DNA from: Anisakis pegreffii
Taxonomy: Eukaryota; Nematoda; Chromadorea; Rhabditida; Anisakidae
Reading direction: 5' to 3'
DNA length: 64,000 nucleotides
Assembly: GCA_035041965.1 (NCBI GenBank)
Contig: JAPYMA010000657.1
Span: 1-64,000, forward strand
The notes under the pieces were generated by a model. The model had not been told where the DNA came from and did no database searches. It saw only the letters and a list, made by a program, of their open reading frames with translations. The translations under genes were made by a program, and so were the position numbers. Of the stretch, positions 10,922 through 25,361 are shown piece after piece. Numbering within the stretch: the first letter of the stretch is position 1; every line of letters begins with the position of its first letter.

Positions 10922-13558
10922 TGCGTCGATTATGCCATTTCTTCGACTGGAATCCAGAACTGTTATTGGTTGATTCTTTGGTCATATCAACCGTTGCATT
11001 CATCGATTTCTTTTTTAGCAGTTGTTGAAGTGATCAGTTTTGTTATTGAAGTGATTTTCATAATGTATTTAGACTCATTCGAACGTTCTTCAGAATCCGT
11101 TGTTGTGTAATTATTTGTACGTGTATGTTTAGTAATTGAGTAGAGGGATAATTTCTCAGAATTGTCACGAGAGAAGACGTTCTGCGTGAAAATTCGTAGA
11201 CGTTTCATCGATCTCATTGATTGGTGTTTATATGCGATTGCATCATTCCGTATCGTATTGCATTTACGGTTGTCTTCTTCCTTTGCCATCTTACAAACAC
11301 TTGAAATCTCATTTTATTGTTCTTTTATGATCTTGTAATGCGTATTTGATGCTCATATACCGTTGTTATTAATTGGACGTGAAAGATTTTTTTTTTGGGA
11401 AGTTGGACTGACTTCGTTTCGGTATCGTTAACGGACTTCTTAACATGACTTTTTTGTTTGTTCTTGTCAGTATTGATGTTTTAGCGTGACTTTGATCGTT
11501 CATCCACAGATGGAGTGAATAAGTTGAGATACTCTGATGTAGTATTCCTGTTTTCGTGGTACTGTAATGATAATGAAATTATTACTGTAAATTAAATGAC
11601 TGATAGTAATTTTAAGTATTCAGTGAAAATACCGTGCGAAAAGAAATTTTTTGATTTCGTTCATCATAAACGGATAATTTGAAGTGATGGGACTTTGATC
11701 CGCTAGTTTTTTGTTCATCGCCATACGATCCTGTTCCAGTTCACTGTTGGATTTCTGTAGATTTTGTGAACATGCACGAAATGTATGCACTTAATGTATT
11801 AGTGAAAATAATGATATTCCTTCAGACATTTCCTATTTTCAGCCAACTAATTAGACGTTGTTGTTGTTGTTGTTTTTCGGTTGCATACGTGATCCATGAG
11901 CCTTTTGCAGTTATTCGATTATCAGTGTAAGATTATTATTTTAACGGTATATTTATTTGAAGTGAGAAGCCTTATCTTGTGTTCCTTTTTTTTACTGATC
12001 TTCACTCGTGTTTATTGAAATGCATTTGTTTTTACGTGTCTTCTTGATACTCAAGTGCTCTGAATTTGTTAGGTATTTAATTAATCATTCCTTTACGATG
12101 ATAACTCACTGCCAATTGTGCGTTAAATTCTCATGTTTTTGGTGTAATTGTAAATATTTTCCAATAAACTTTTCAAAACTGATTTCTAGTGTTTTACTGG
12201 TAATTGAATTCACTATCGTCATTTACGGTCAATTGAGTAATATTCATAATTGTAGCTGAAGTGGTTCATTCACGTAGATTGGTTTCTCACTGACGAACCC
12301 CTCGATTCGTTTTCAAAAGAAAGAGAAAACGTCAAAAAAGGTGAATGTCTATAAATGGAAATGCAGTGATTGAAACTAGAACGTCTTAAGAAACAATTGG
12401 CGGAGTGCAAAAAAATGTTTCGGAAGAAAGCAAAAGTTCCTGGAGAAGGGATATACGTTGGAAGAGGTCATTTCGTTTTGATGCGAAGGGAATTATTGAG
12501 TATTGGTGAAGCGAACAGAAATTTCCGATTTATTTCTATTGCACACTCCATTCTAAACTATTGTTCTGAAATAATCCTCGGTGTTGAACAACATGTTGAT
12601 GTATTGTTTTGCAATATTCAGATTTGCAAATCCTCGATGCTGAAGAGTTTGATCATTTTATCCGTATATGAAGAGAATTAAGTTAGGATACTCTAATGTA
12701 GTACTCATTGCTATGCAGCATTTCAACGCATAATAGAAGCGCGATGAGTTAGCGAGTTAGTAATGGCTAATTTTCCTGTCTTCCCTCTCCGTTGTTTGTC
12801 TATTACTCCGTTTGTTGCTGCTGTTCATCTGCGATGCACTTTTTGAATTAGGCACATGCACGGAGTTGTTTGTTGGCATTGTTTGCCGATGCAATTTTGA
12901 ACACTTCATTTTTATTTAATTCCTTTTTCTGAGGCATTTTTCACGTGAACATGATGGTCATTTCCACGATTCTAATGCTTTTGTTTCCTTCTTCTATTTC
13001 GTGCTTTTCAATTGTTCATGCAATATTTCGCTGTTTATTCAGCATTCTCCTCTGATAGCTAATCAATCGTTAGATTCATTTCCAGATGAAAATTTGTTCT
13101 GTTCTCTTATTCAGTTTGGGCAAGAAAACCGACTAATTTGTTCTTCCTTTTGCCACTAGGACAAGGCTGATTATCGCCTGATTTCGGTAAGGGAAAAAAT
13201 TTCAAAATAGAAATCTCCCCCTCTTCGCATCTGTCCTCGTAGGTCACTGCATCAGATACGTTTCATGATCAGCTGATGACTTTTTCGTTTCTTATATGAT
13301 ATTCGGCGTTTATATCAGATTACTTAGCATATTGAATTGTTCTCTGCAATCGTATTCTATTATTCGTACACATAAATTTTTCAATCCAAGTAATTTCAAT
13401 TGAATTCACTTGGCACAATCGTGTATCAGTTAAATAATTCGGATCATGCGCGAAGCATCGCTCAATTTGGTTAAACTTGCATTGATTTCAGATTTATCAA
13501 CGATATACCATTGAACGGCTTTTCATAATTCGCTGGTACAAGTCTGAGTCCACTCCAA
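10922..13558. other. Spacer between caspase and nucleoporin genes
   Basis: No gene recognised in 2.6 kb of AT-rich DNA. An open frame at 12370-12681 opens with a basic, helix-prone stretch but has no methionine start, no clear splice sites and no family match. It should contain the nucleoporin promoter. Confidence 0.4.
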
Positions 13559-16500
13559 ATGACAACAGATACATTCATCGACGTCACTGTACGGTTTGAT
13601 CGTTGTTTCCCTTAATTTCGTATGAGCTGTCAATGTTCCTTTCATAGTTGAAGTTAAGATTACTCGCCATCTTGAAGCCACAATTTTTAGGATTTTCAAT
13701 TCCGTGCTCTTCGTCGGGTTCGATTATTCTCGAAATGTGCCGTCAAGTCGAGCAGTCAATGTGTGCCTTCATCGCTTATCACAACGTCACCACATTTTGG
13801 TATCACGGTTGTTGGTTCATCAGAAGGTGCGCTGATATCATTCAGGACGGCCGATGTGCACTGCTTAGAGGCAAAAGACAGTAATCGAGATATTGAGGTC
13901 AACAACCTTTGTTTGAAGAAGAATGTTCTGCCGGGAAATGAGGTTAGTGATAATTATGTGAAGAGTGCTTCTTTTGAATGTTGCTGTTCTTCTGTTATTC
14001 TCGCTTTTGTAGTTTTGGATGATTGTTGAAAATTACCGTGTGAGATGCACTATGCAATCTGATTTTACTATGATCAAAGTGGTTTCATTTTGCATTCAGC
14101 TAGGTGATTGCATATTTTCACTGAAGCAAAATTATATCTCATAAAATGTGAATTTTCCACAACAATTACAATGAGATGTATGCATGATAAATATATGTGC
14201 TTAATATCAAATAATCAACATTGGTTTTGGTGATTATTTTGAAAGTAACTCAATTCAGAACGATGAACTGATTGCATTGGGATGCAGTTGTAACGGTCGA
14301 GTGCTATCGGCGCTGGTGAACACCTCGAATGGTCCATTCGTTTACTTGATGGATATTTGTGCTCTCTCACCGGATTATTCATCGAAGGTTAATTAATACT
14401 TTGAATGTTTGTTCTCATCGTCCATCGATATTATATTATTTATTCTGAAGATTGTTGATCATAAAAATGGATTAGTTTAACAATTTTATGAGAGGCCATC
14501 GTCGCAAAAGCGATGCGTAAATGAAGAGGTGAAATTTCGAAAACGCTTTTTGGATGAGTTGGAAACACAAGCATAAACATCGTAACTATGAAAGAGTCAA
14601 TTGAGCTGTCATAGAAAAATTATTGAAAATGAAGCGTTCATGTATTTAAGGCGGGTGTGGTGCAATCCATACGAGTTTCGAGTAGAAATGAAGCGTGCGG
14701 AATAGCACTCGAATGGAATCCGCAACTGGAGGGCGTATTTGCTGTGATTGCGAACGATGGCACTCTTTCGACGTATCTTTTCGATATTCAGGTTTGTTTT
14801 ATCCGCTTGATTTTAGTTGTTAATACTCGAATTTTTTGTGATATTCAGCGATTCGTACCACTGTCCGGATATTGTGACTTTTGTGAGATCATATATGTAT
14901 AACTACGTTTAACAAGAATATTTATTGATTTTCACTGAGGAGGTAAATCGAGTAACTATGTAGAGCTTAGGTTGGTAGTGCAGTCTGCAATCTGCAATCT
15001 GAAACGTTCAATTTCGATTGTTTTCGAGATATTTTCGGCATGTGATTGTAAGTCTAAACTGATTTGTAGTTGTTCGATGCTGCGATGGGACATTTTTGTG
15101 ATTGCAAAATTTCAGAATGCAGCACGAGTGAGCATAGTGGGCACGACGACTTTGAGTGTTGCGGCCAATTGTTTGAGTTGGAGTCCGAAAGGGAAGCAGT
15201 TGGTTATCGGTGATAATGACGGCAAAATACTACAGTATAAGCCAGAAATGGCTTTGGTACGAACTGTCGCAGCTCCTGTCGATATTCCATCGATGCAAGG
15301 TGGTCGATTGCACCAGTTTGCATCATTTCGTTAATTCTGTCGCGTTTTCATATTTTGGTGGACCTATGAATACTTTTGTTCGTGAGATTTGTGAGATATC
15401 GAAAGTGCGATGTTGTTGCGGTGTTGCGTTGGAGGTTTCAAAAATTGTTATTCATTTTTTGTTATTCGGTTCGTCTTCTTCTTGCAGGTGAGGCTGTTCG
15501 TAGTGTCGGCTTGTGTTGGTTAGCCACAACCGACTTTATGGTAGCGTACTCGTCACAGAACGGTGATAAGGTGGATATCGCATCGTTAACCGTCAAAAAA
15601 GATACACCTCCGAAATGGACACATTTCGATGATGTGACCTACAATGGGAGTCGAAGCAGTTTCGCGCAGAGGATCATCTTCGTGCCACTGCATTCTTGGC
15701 ACATTCTCTTGTGTGCTTCATCGAAATCCACTGAGGTGAATTCTGAACTTATATGGTGAAATTAGCTAGTTCTTGTTTCATTTCTTCAGTTCATCAATAG
15801 AACGAAGATTCGACTTGGAATACTATTACGGACTGATTTGATGTGAAATTAGCGAATTGATTCTGGTAAGGCAAGCAGAACGTCGCAAAACAAGATAGTG
15901 ATTTTCTCTCTTTTTTTGCCCTCGAAAATTCTTCCACCTGATACAAAATATTCAGAGAAATTAAGAGGAAGCGATCGGTTATAGTATCTGGAGAATTTTA
16001 TTGACCAAAAAAAGCTTCAGGTGGCGCTGTTAGGTAAAGTTGAGAACACATGGAAATGTTGGCAACTAGACGATACGTCTCGAATTGAAACACCTCTCAG
16101 TCGCAAGGGAGAAGAGACGTTCCCTGTTGGTCTGTGCATCGATACATCATCACAAGTGAATGTCACGTTGAGTAAGTGAATCCGTTCCATTTATTGTTCA
16201 AAAACCGTTTTTCCTCTTAAATAGTCTGCAACAGCGATCACGTAAACACCTTTTGATATCGCACAATTTTGCGAAACTTTTGAATCGACGATTGTGACAT
16301 TTTAAAATGAGGAAGCGTTGCTGAATCCAGAATTTGACCGTGATCGGTATAATCTCTCCATTTTATTCGGGAAATTGTAAGTGAATGAAAGAGATTTTAT
16401 TGCGTGAAATTAATTTAGATGATGACGGCACCATGGAAAGACCTCCTTGTCCAACTGTAATGGTCTTTTCAACCGATGGTGTTCTGCATTCATTCAGTGC

Positions 16501-17080
16501 GATTTCGTTTAAACCAGAACATAAAAACATCAACAGGTATCTCTCATCTTGATGATTTTTTTTTCAAAATTTGAGGGAGAGAATTCACTCAGTTTATGGA
16601 TTACCGCTAGAGGTGTTACGGAACGGGACATCTCATCAGCGACAATGTAACATTTTACAAAACTAACGTGACAAAATTGATGATTTCAATCGCTTATGAG
16701 TTATCAGATTTCACACATAGTACATCGTTGTTATTAACATGCGATAATTGTGTATACCACTTGTCTTAAATTGATTTTCAAAATTAATATCAGTATTCTG
16801 TATAATTGAAATGATTCGTAATCTCAGCAGTTCAAATTATTGTGATTGACATTTCAATTTATTGTGAATGATAGATAACCTCATCAAATCAAACCTTTTA
16901 TTGGTTTCGTGTTCAGTGCACCAGCTCGTTTACCAGAAACCGTCTTCGGAGGAGTGGTTCCAGAGAGAGCATTCCCTGAGCTTGAATCCATCGAGAATCC
17001 GCCAAGCGTCGTTGCACCTCAAGACATGTCAACGGTGTCCAATTCTGCCGCTATTCTCACGTCAGCAAACGTCGTCCAGC

Positions 17081-17111
<31 letters not shown>

Positions 17112-20100
17112 GCAACAAGCAACCCCAACCCCAGTATCGATATTACCTCAGACAACTTCAACTCCACTCGCCCAACAACCGGCCCAACAAATGCAGTCTT
17201 TTTTGCAGAAGCCATCACCTCAGTCTATTTCTACCCCTCCATCAACCCAACAAATGCAGTCTTTTTTCCAGAAGCCATCACCTCAGTCTATTTCTACCCC
17301 TCCATTAACCCAACAAAACATCTCTTCTATGTTCTCGAAGGTGAGTGTGCACAAAATTTTTTCATTGCCCTATTAATGTCGCTAATTATTTTTTCATAAT
17401 AGAATATCCCCTCAGCTCTACCGACCTCTTTGAAGTGCTTTTAAATTTGAACGTATACATGCATGTAGTGTGCTCATTTAACTAATAAAGGTGCATCAAA
17501 GATAATTTTAAGTGTGAAATGCGAGTTGTTCTGAACGAAGCGTTTGTATAAAAGAGAAACTGTGATTTATTTCCTGTCGGAAAAATTCCTCATCAAGCAT
17601 TAATATCCTGCTAAGTGATCGATTGTCATCGCGATGTTTCTTTGAATGGAATAGTTTCTAAAAGCGTGTTTATCATCCTCTGAATATTTCTGTTCACTGT
17701 AAATTGGTGAATCAACTACTTCTACTTAAGATTAGTGTAATCATTAAGTAATTAATGATAATTTTCATCAGTAATGAGTAACAATTTTCAATGATGGATT
17801 TTAAAGGTGCATACAATATTTAAGGGGCCGTCACTCCCAACAGCGCAATCGTTGTCATCCGTCTCATCGCCATCCGTTCCGAAACCTGCATCTGCACCGT
17901 CCACTACCGCCCAGATAGTGCCTCCTTCATTCGCACTTTCACAGAAGAATGCTATCGCCACATCTTCCAATAGTCTCGCAGACATAAAACCGAAAATTGA
18001 TGAAGATTTACCGAAGATTCGCTCAGAACTGCGAACTAAATTGCATCGTTTCGATGAGGCAATATACTCACTCCGAGAACGCAACGATTGGCTTCGAGAC
18101 TTATGCGATAGTTTGTGCAGAAATCGTATCAATGAATTCAGTGAGTGTTCGTTCTCTGATATTCTTTGCGCAGTGTTCATCAAAGTTTACATATTTGAAA
18201 TTGTATAAGAAAAAACTTCAATTCGGTTGAATTCGCCGTAATCTCCAGTTGAACACTTCGGTTTTATGAAACTGATTTTGATCGCAGATATCATTCAGTG
18301 GTTATTTTTGGGTCAGGAAATGATTTGGAAAGATTCATTGTTACTGAGTGATATGTTTTGATTCATTGTATAGCAGATAGATGATTTGTTAGGTGATTGA
18401 GTTGATGGGATCGTGTGATTTATCGATTTGCTTTATTTAGGTGGTGTGACGAGTGAAGAAGGATTAATTGACGATGTGCAAGAGTTACGGGTTTGTGTGG
18501 ATGGGTTGATTGAACAACTCGAATTTGACATCAAAGAGACGATGGTATTAGTCAAAGAACAGCAACATCAATTGAAGTCGACCACTGCTGAGCCACGACA
18601 TTGTAACGCTGAGAAACTTTTGGATTTCGATCGGGTAACATTTCCTTATTATTTTACGTTTGCGAGCTCCTTCTTTTATTCTTTTATGCCTAGAAATGCT
18701 TCTGGTGAATAAGTTCATTCGCCATTCCTCTTTTACTGTCTTATATTATGAAAAGTTATCTGTTGAGGTGTGCTTCATTTGCGATTTTTATCGTTGCATA
18801 ATGATAAAGCGACTTATATTGCATTAATTTTGTTCACCCAAAAAATCGTTCATCTTCCATATTACATGTGCGAAAATTGTTTTATGCCGTACAATTGTTT
18901 CAATTAATCTATTTGAAAAGTCACCTCATCGTCATAAATTCAAACCACTAAAAGTTAACTGATTAACGTTAATAATTTTGTTTCAGTCATATCGTCAAAA
19001 TAAGCTTGAAAGGAGTCTGCAAAAAATTTGTTCAAAAGTTCAAATGGTGAACGATCAGTTGGATCGTATGTCAACGTCGTCCATCCGAGCATCAGCGCAT
19101 AATCGCGGGTTCGTTTATCACTTCTCCATCCACATCCCACAACTCATTGATTCAGTTCTGTTTATTCAATTCGTTTTTCGATGTGTTTGTGTTTCATTTA
19201 GTCAAAGTGAAAAAATTTTATCAAAAGATTTTATCAGTTTCATAAATCAATTCGTTCTTCGCACATATAATGTGGAATATGAATGTTCGCACAGACGATA
19301 GTTGATTTTATCCATCTCATTAACCTACAAATTCATCATGTACATTACTATCTGATATGTTTTCGTTCCAGTGGCTGATTAAGATGCATCTGATTTATTT
19401 TTTTTCAGTGGTGCGCCCGTGCTGAGTGCTGAAGATGAGCAGTGTGTTGTGAAGACAGCGAGAAATGTATGTAAAGCGGTTATATCCCGAAAAAGAGTAG
19501 TGGCTGAATTGCAACGTAAACTCAATGATTTGCTAGCACGGAGCAGGTGAGCAGTGAGTACATGCAGTCGCATGTTTCTTGAGATTCTGTTTTAGCAGTC
19601 AGATCCATTGAAATCTGATAATAGCTAGGTGGTCGAATAGAATAGTAAATACATTCGCATTCCATTTGTTTCAGTTTATCGATCAGCCAGTCACTTTTTG
19701 CAGCAGTTCATTTTAATGATTTGTGCAACATATCGCATAATGATAAATGTGTTCATTCGGCTTGATGGACATCACCTGAGAATTCACGTTGAAAGTAATT
19801 CACTCTCGTATAGTCACTAATGGTAAGCTTCAGAATGGCAACAAAGATAAAAGAGACGAATGATAGCAGCGTGAACGCCTCAACAAATCACGGAGTATCG
19901 GAAGGAAATGATTCGAGTGTGTTGAATTATTTGTCACAGTCGAAAATTGTAGTCGCAGATGATGATAGTTACAGGCAGATAAATGGGAAAGAGTTGTGCA
20001 GTCATGAGAAGAAGCTTTTGAGGTATGTGCTGGCATTATCATAAACCTGTCATTGTCGCGATATTGGTCCGACTGGAACTAAAAGTGTTGCCGTATTTTT

Positions 20101-23100
20101 GAATTTTCATTCAAACTGAATGCGTTGGTGGAATAAAAATAGCGGAATTGACGTGGCTCGAAAGAAGAAATTTGTTTCTGTGACAGTCTAAAACTTTGTG
20201 TCATCGAGAACACATTCATATCTTTCGCTTCAGCATTCTTTACGGCTTGTTATTGAGATTTGTTGTGTCGCGTTTACGAGAGTGTTTGTTATTGTTGAAG
20301 GTTACGAGCGTTCGCAATGAGGAACGTGAATGCAGTGCCTCGTAAGGTGAACGCAATCACTCAAGAACCATGGCATCCACCCGTAAACCAAACGTCCACT
20401 TCAATTTTGTCACGGATTGAGGCAAAACTCAATCAAGTGTCTGTATCGCCAACTCGGAATGCAACAAAAATGTGTTCATTTTTAATTTCTATTCTCTCAT
20501 TTCGTTCATTTTCGATGAGATGTCAAATGACGGCTTAATGCCGATAACAATTAAATGTTTCTTTTGATCACTTCTTATGATGTGCAATGAAAGTGAATAT
20601 TAGTCTTTATCTTATCTTTTGCTGTTTGTTTATTTCCACTTTGCAGTTTTTATGAGGACAACTTCACGTGTTTAGTGTAAAACGATAAGTGTGCATTCAT
20701 GTGAATTTTTCATATGATAAGCCTTAAATTTTTATTGTTTCATAGCTGATACTCCTTTAATATGTACATTTTTTCGTGCATCGAGCATCCGTGACATCAA
20801 TGAGTTATATTCTGTTTTTAATATCCAACATTATCTGTCGATTATGCAAGGTATTTGTATTTCTTTTTATAAACACCCATTTGCCAAGACAGTCCAATTC
20901 GAATCCTCTTTACAAATATGATTAAAATTTCAGAATGTTGGATGTTGGAACACAGTCACCAAGTTTCACGAAGTATGCTGACGGTATGTTTGTGTGTTAC
21001 TTTTGTTCTTTTAGAAATTGTTCGTGAGAAAGTGTTCGAAAAATCGAACAGTATTTTGATTTGTTTAATGCTGAAGTGAAGTAAGTGTTTGATGAAAGCT
21101 CATTGGTGATTGGTTCACTGATTAAGTGACTTTCGTCTTTAGTCTGGCTTAGACTCTGCCTGAATGCAAATGATAAATCAGTTGTGTTGTTGTCTTTTCA
21201 TTAGACACCAGAGAGAGAATTATTATTTCGCTGTAATCATATTTACATCGGTATTGCAATGTCACGTGAACTGGAGAATGTGTCTGTGTGTGTGAATATG
21301 TAAGCAGTAGTCAAAAACAAATCTGATAACGTCGATGAAGTGTTTATCTATGAATTTTGAGTGCAAGTTGGCATTGTGACGTTTATTTGAGACGGAAGAA
21401 AGGCGAGTTGAATTCGAGTTGTTTGTCAGTTTTTTTGTGAGGAATGCGTTAAGTCTTCGTGCTGAAGAGATCAGTAAATAATATAGATTGATGTGTTAAC
21501 ATTTGCTGTGTTCGATTAAAAGCTATTGAGACATATTGTGCTTGCGGTTGATTGATTGACTGAGCACAATTTCGTTCATTTGCTCAATCGGTTGACGAGT
21601 ATTTGGTGTGAACGATCACTAATTGATAGCGCTTTAAGAGGTGAAAGCGCACGAAGCTCAGCAACGACCTGTGTTCTCAGTGCCCGTTGCTCAGAAGTCA
21701 TTGCCTCAGCAATCCCAGCAAGCCACTCAGCCAGTATACACTTCAACTACATCGAGTCTTTTCAATAAAGTATGTATCTGTCTGTCTGTATTAATAAATC
21801 GTTATTTCTGATTAATTGATTTCGTTTCGTCAACGATTTCTGCGATATTAATGAGTTCAAAATCAAAAATTCACACAATGAACGAATATAATTTGTTGTT
21901 TTAATGTTTCATTTAATTGTACGTTAACTTTGTTTATCTTTTTTCCCTTCTTTACATTTTTTTCCGTTATAAAATATTTTCACTGTTTCGCAATTGTCAG
22001 GAGTTTCGTGTGGAGAATTGTTTTCGTACTTCATTTATTGTCGTTTTTTGTCATCGTTTAAAATTATCATTTCGATGTTTCCCACAGAAATGTCGTGCGT
22101 CCCTGAGGCATATTTTTCAATTTTTCATGAATCATATTTTTTTTGTTGGAAAGCATAAATTCAAGAATTGAGTCAAAAGATTTCGTGAGTGATTCAGTCC
22201 AGTTAGTTGAGAGCATTTTCCATTTCGTGTGGAGTAAAAATTGATTTCTGTCAGAAATTTCGTTTGTTGGTGGAAGTTTTCTATACTGTAAACGATTTTC
22301 AGTTGGCTGATAATGGTGCCAATCGAGCTCAGTCTGCGTTTGCGGCCAGTTCGCTTGCGAGCTCGATACCGCTGCCCGCGAAGACAATGCCCAGTTCGTC
22401 AACGTTCACGGTTTTACCAACAACCGCAGTTGAAGCAAAACCAAAGAGTATTCTGCCCACACCACCAGACTCATCCGCATCCTTCAAATTTGCATCGTCC
22501 TCGCAACCCGCCAACGAATCTCAAATCCCTGCATCCAGTCAATCCGCGAATCGCACCTTCACTCAAAATGTGAACGCATCTCAAGTTGAGGTGAATTACA
22601 TTACTGTCGCATTACATTGTATTCTCCAAAATTCATGTCTCATTGTCAGCAAGAGCATTGATTAAGCATTCAGTGTTAAGCATTGTATTTCTCATAGAGT
22701 AATAAGAAGCGTGTCGCTTCTGAAAGCGCATCATCAGGCTTGATGTTTTATGCTGTAGACGGTACATTTCTATGAGAAATAAGTTTTTGTCTGCATTCGT
22801 CGAATCTGAATTTGTACGATGGAGCAGTTCTGTAACTGAACATTCAAGTGATGACTTATGAAAAGGGTTCATTTAGGAAAAGAAGACAATGTTTGGTGTG
22901 CAATCAGGAGCACAACAGAAGCAAGAGGGTGAGGTTGGAACAGCGAACGTGAATGCGCCGCGTACGTCGAATCTTTTTGGCTCGATTGTGTCATCATCAA
23001 CCTCAAGCACCCAACAACAATCAACACAGAAGACTTCTTCCAGCGAGAATGCGTTGAACAAGCCACTTGCTGGTGCATCCTCGATGACCGATGGTGCACA

Positions 23101-25361
23101 GAATGTGCCGGCCTCAACAACTCTATCGACGACGAGTGGTGTGGCTGTCCCGATCGCTCCATCTGAAACAACAAAACAACAGACTGCATCATCATCTCAA
23201 GACGCAAAATCAGTTGCAGGAAGCACCTCGAAACCTGCTACACCATCAGCGCTTACATCCACTCAGCCTCAAGCACCAACCACAATGACTGCTACCGCTA
23301 CAACACCGCAAACTTCTCAAACTGTTTCAACCACCTCACCTTCCGCATCTACAAGCCCGTCAATTCAAAACACTCAAACCACTACGTCAATCCAGCAACC
23401 GATCACCTCCACATCACCATCTACGTCCACATCGTCCGCCAGTGTCCCCGCAAAACCCGCAGATACAGCAGTTTCGTTCACGTTCAAATTACCAACAGCC
23501 ACCACCACATCAGTTCAGGATGCATCAGCTGATCAGAAATCATTCACGAAATCGGCTCAAGAATCGACAGTGCAGCAAAACAATATGGATGAAGGCATGA
23601 TGGACGACGAAGGAGCGGCGGCCACCTCCGCAGTGTCGACGAATCTCTTCTCGTCTGCGCTTTCGCTAGGCATTGGCGGTGCCACGTCCACTTCAACGCC
23701 ACAAACCGCGAAAAGCATTTTCGGTGGAGGTATGAAATTGGGCGGTGGTATCACACAACCAGCATCATCGTCTTTGTTTGGTTCGGCCGTCTCTTCGGCT
23801 CCAGCGAGTTCGGTTTTCGGTGGAGGTGTGAATGCGACGACGACCAGTAACGTGTCAGGTTCAGCATTTCAAATGGGCACTGCGAATGCTCCGCGTACGT
23901 CGAGTCTTTTTGGCTCGATCATGTCATCATCAACCTCAAGCACCCAACAACAGCAACAATCAACACCATCATTTTCATTTTCGGCTGCTCTCGCCAATCC
24001 ACAGCAGTCAACCGGCAGTGTGTTCGGTGCGAAGCCTGTTGGTGAGTTTCATCTTATTGTGCGTTTTCGTTCATTTCTTGTCGTCGTCGATGGAATAGAA
24101 ATTCTTCACCCGGTTCTTGCGTCTTTATTGCTTGAAGTTAGTCAATTTGTGTTCAAAATTGACGACAAACGCAGCAAAATATCATTTCATTCAAACAGAG
24201 CAGGATGCATGTTCTGTGGGATTCAAAAAATTTCGGATTGAAAATAAAAATTATCTAATTGTAAAAAATCCGGTAATTTTCAGTGACTGGTGCAACGTCA
24301 ACATTCGGAGGTGCACCAACGTTTGGATCGAAACCAACATTCGGTGCGCGTTCACCACTTGCATCTGCGTTCTCACAAGCTTCTGGAGTTCAAGCCACAC
24401 AACCGACGGTGCCTTCGAGTGGTGGAATATTCTCTGCGTTAGTGCTCTTTTTCTTTTTTGTTTTCGTGTTAAAATAATGAAGAAAGGGTGATAAGTTATC
24501 AATAATATGAAGTGTTCATTTTATTTGGTCGCTGATTTGCTGATTGAATTGCTGATTAAATAAAATAAAAAAAATGAACTGCTCGTTCGATATGGACAAT
24601 TGGAAAAGAATTGAACAAATTAGTTATTTATCGTATTGCGAAAACACGACGACAGTGGATCGTCGAATCTCTTTCCGAATGGCTCTTATTGTTAGTGGAT
24701 GAGTTGTTCAAGTTTTGGGCAGGATGGAATGATACTTTGTTTGCATCACAGCATCAACGGAAATCCATCGCAGATTGATTTGGAAGTGAACTGAGGTTAG
24801 AATTTAATGACCAGAGACATTTTCAGATTCGCCCACTCGGGCGTATCGTCAGGTTTCGGTGCTTTGGCAGCCGCCAGTCAACAGCAAGGTCAGAAAAGTT
24901 CTCTGTTCGGTGGTAGTGGGTTTGGTTCACTTGTCCAGCAACAACAACAACAGCAGAAACCATCCGTCTTCGGCGGTTCCACTTTCGGTGCACAAGCGAA
25001 CACTCAAAGGTATCTTGTCGTGACTTGATTCTCAAAAATCTTTTAAATCGCTTTATACTTCAAAAATGTTTTGTTGTGTTAATAGCGATGGTATTGTAGT
25101 GACCTTATTTGAAACAAATATTTGATTTGTGATGTGTTATTGTGTTTGTGAATATTGAATTATTACATTCATTCATTCGTTGAATTAATGCAAATCAAAA
25201 ACACTCAGCACTGGCTTAGATTGAAGGTTTTATGTTTTATACACTTCGTTTCATTTAAAATGTTCGAATTTGTCCACTACGCTATTTGAAAGTATTATAT
25301 TCTGCAACGTTGCTGATTATCGAATTTCAGCTCGGCATTTTCCACGTGGCGTTCAGGATGA
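13559..25361 (+). CDS. NUP214: Nuclear pore protein NUP214 / NPP-14
   Basis: FG nucleoporin of the cytoplasmic face of the pore; the family works with NUP88 and DDX19 in mRNA export and binds CRM1. Exons: 13559-13588 (tentative start), 13691-13942, 14259-14387, 14651-14791, 15116-15299, 15488-15735, 16021-16171, 16419-16536, 16917-17340, 17807-18140, 18441-18634, 18987-19108, 19409-19546, 19834-20022, 20301-20471, 20934-20983, 21639-21769, 22303-22590, 22877-24041, 24284-24437, 24827-25009, 25331-25361; about 1608 residues with phases in agreement throughout. Residues 11-418 are the beta-propeller: DFQFRALRRVRLF and LSWSPKGKQLVIG match human NUP214 closely. A Q/S/P linker follows, then coiled coil (about 620-820), then an S/T-rich FG region with SLFG and VFGG motifs. 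The C-terminus TWRSG resembles the human GGWRS end. Human NUP214 is longer, about 2090 residues. Confidence 0.92.
17077..17118 (+). repeat. CAA/CAG tract encoding 14 glutamines
   Basis: Nearly pure CAA/CAG triplets inside nucleoporin exon 9, in the linker between propeller and coiled coil. Such tracts change length by slippage, so allelic variation is likely. Confidence 0.9.
17185..17310 (+). repeat. In-frame 63-bp tandem duplication in the nucleoporin linker
   Basis: Two adjacent 63-bp units (17185-17247 and 17248-17310) differ at only a couple of bases and each encode 21 residues starting QQMQSF and ending STPP plus two. The high identity points to a recent duplication in a tolerant disordered segment. 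Confidence 0.9.
22952..23969 (+). repeat. Diverged ~80-bp direct repeat inside the FG exon
   Basis: About 80 bp at 22952-23032 recur at about 23885-23969 in the same frame. The copies encode APRTSNLFGSIVSSSTSST and APRTSSLFGSIMSSSTSST and flank an S/T-rich stretch of roughly 850 bp. This suggests internal expansion or gene conversion of the FG domain. Confidence 0.85.

Noticed and set aside
12370..12681. Open frame beginning KLERLKKQLAECKKMF, possibly an exon
   Set aside because: No ATG, no convincing acceptor or donor, no family match, and both neighbouring gene models are complete without it.
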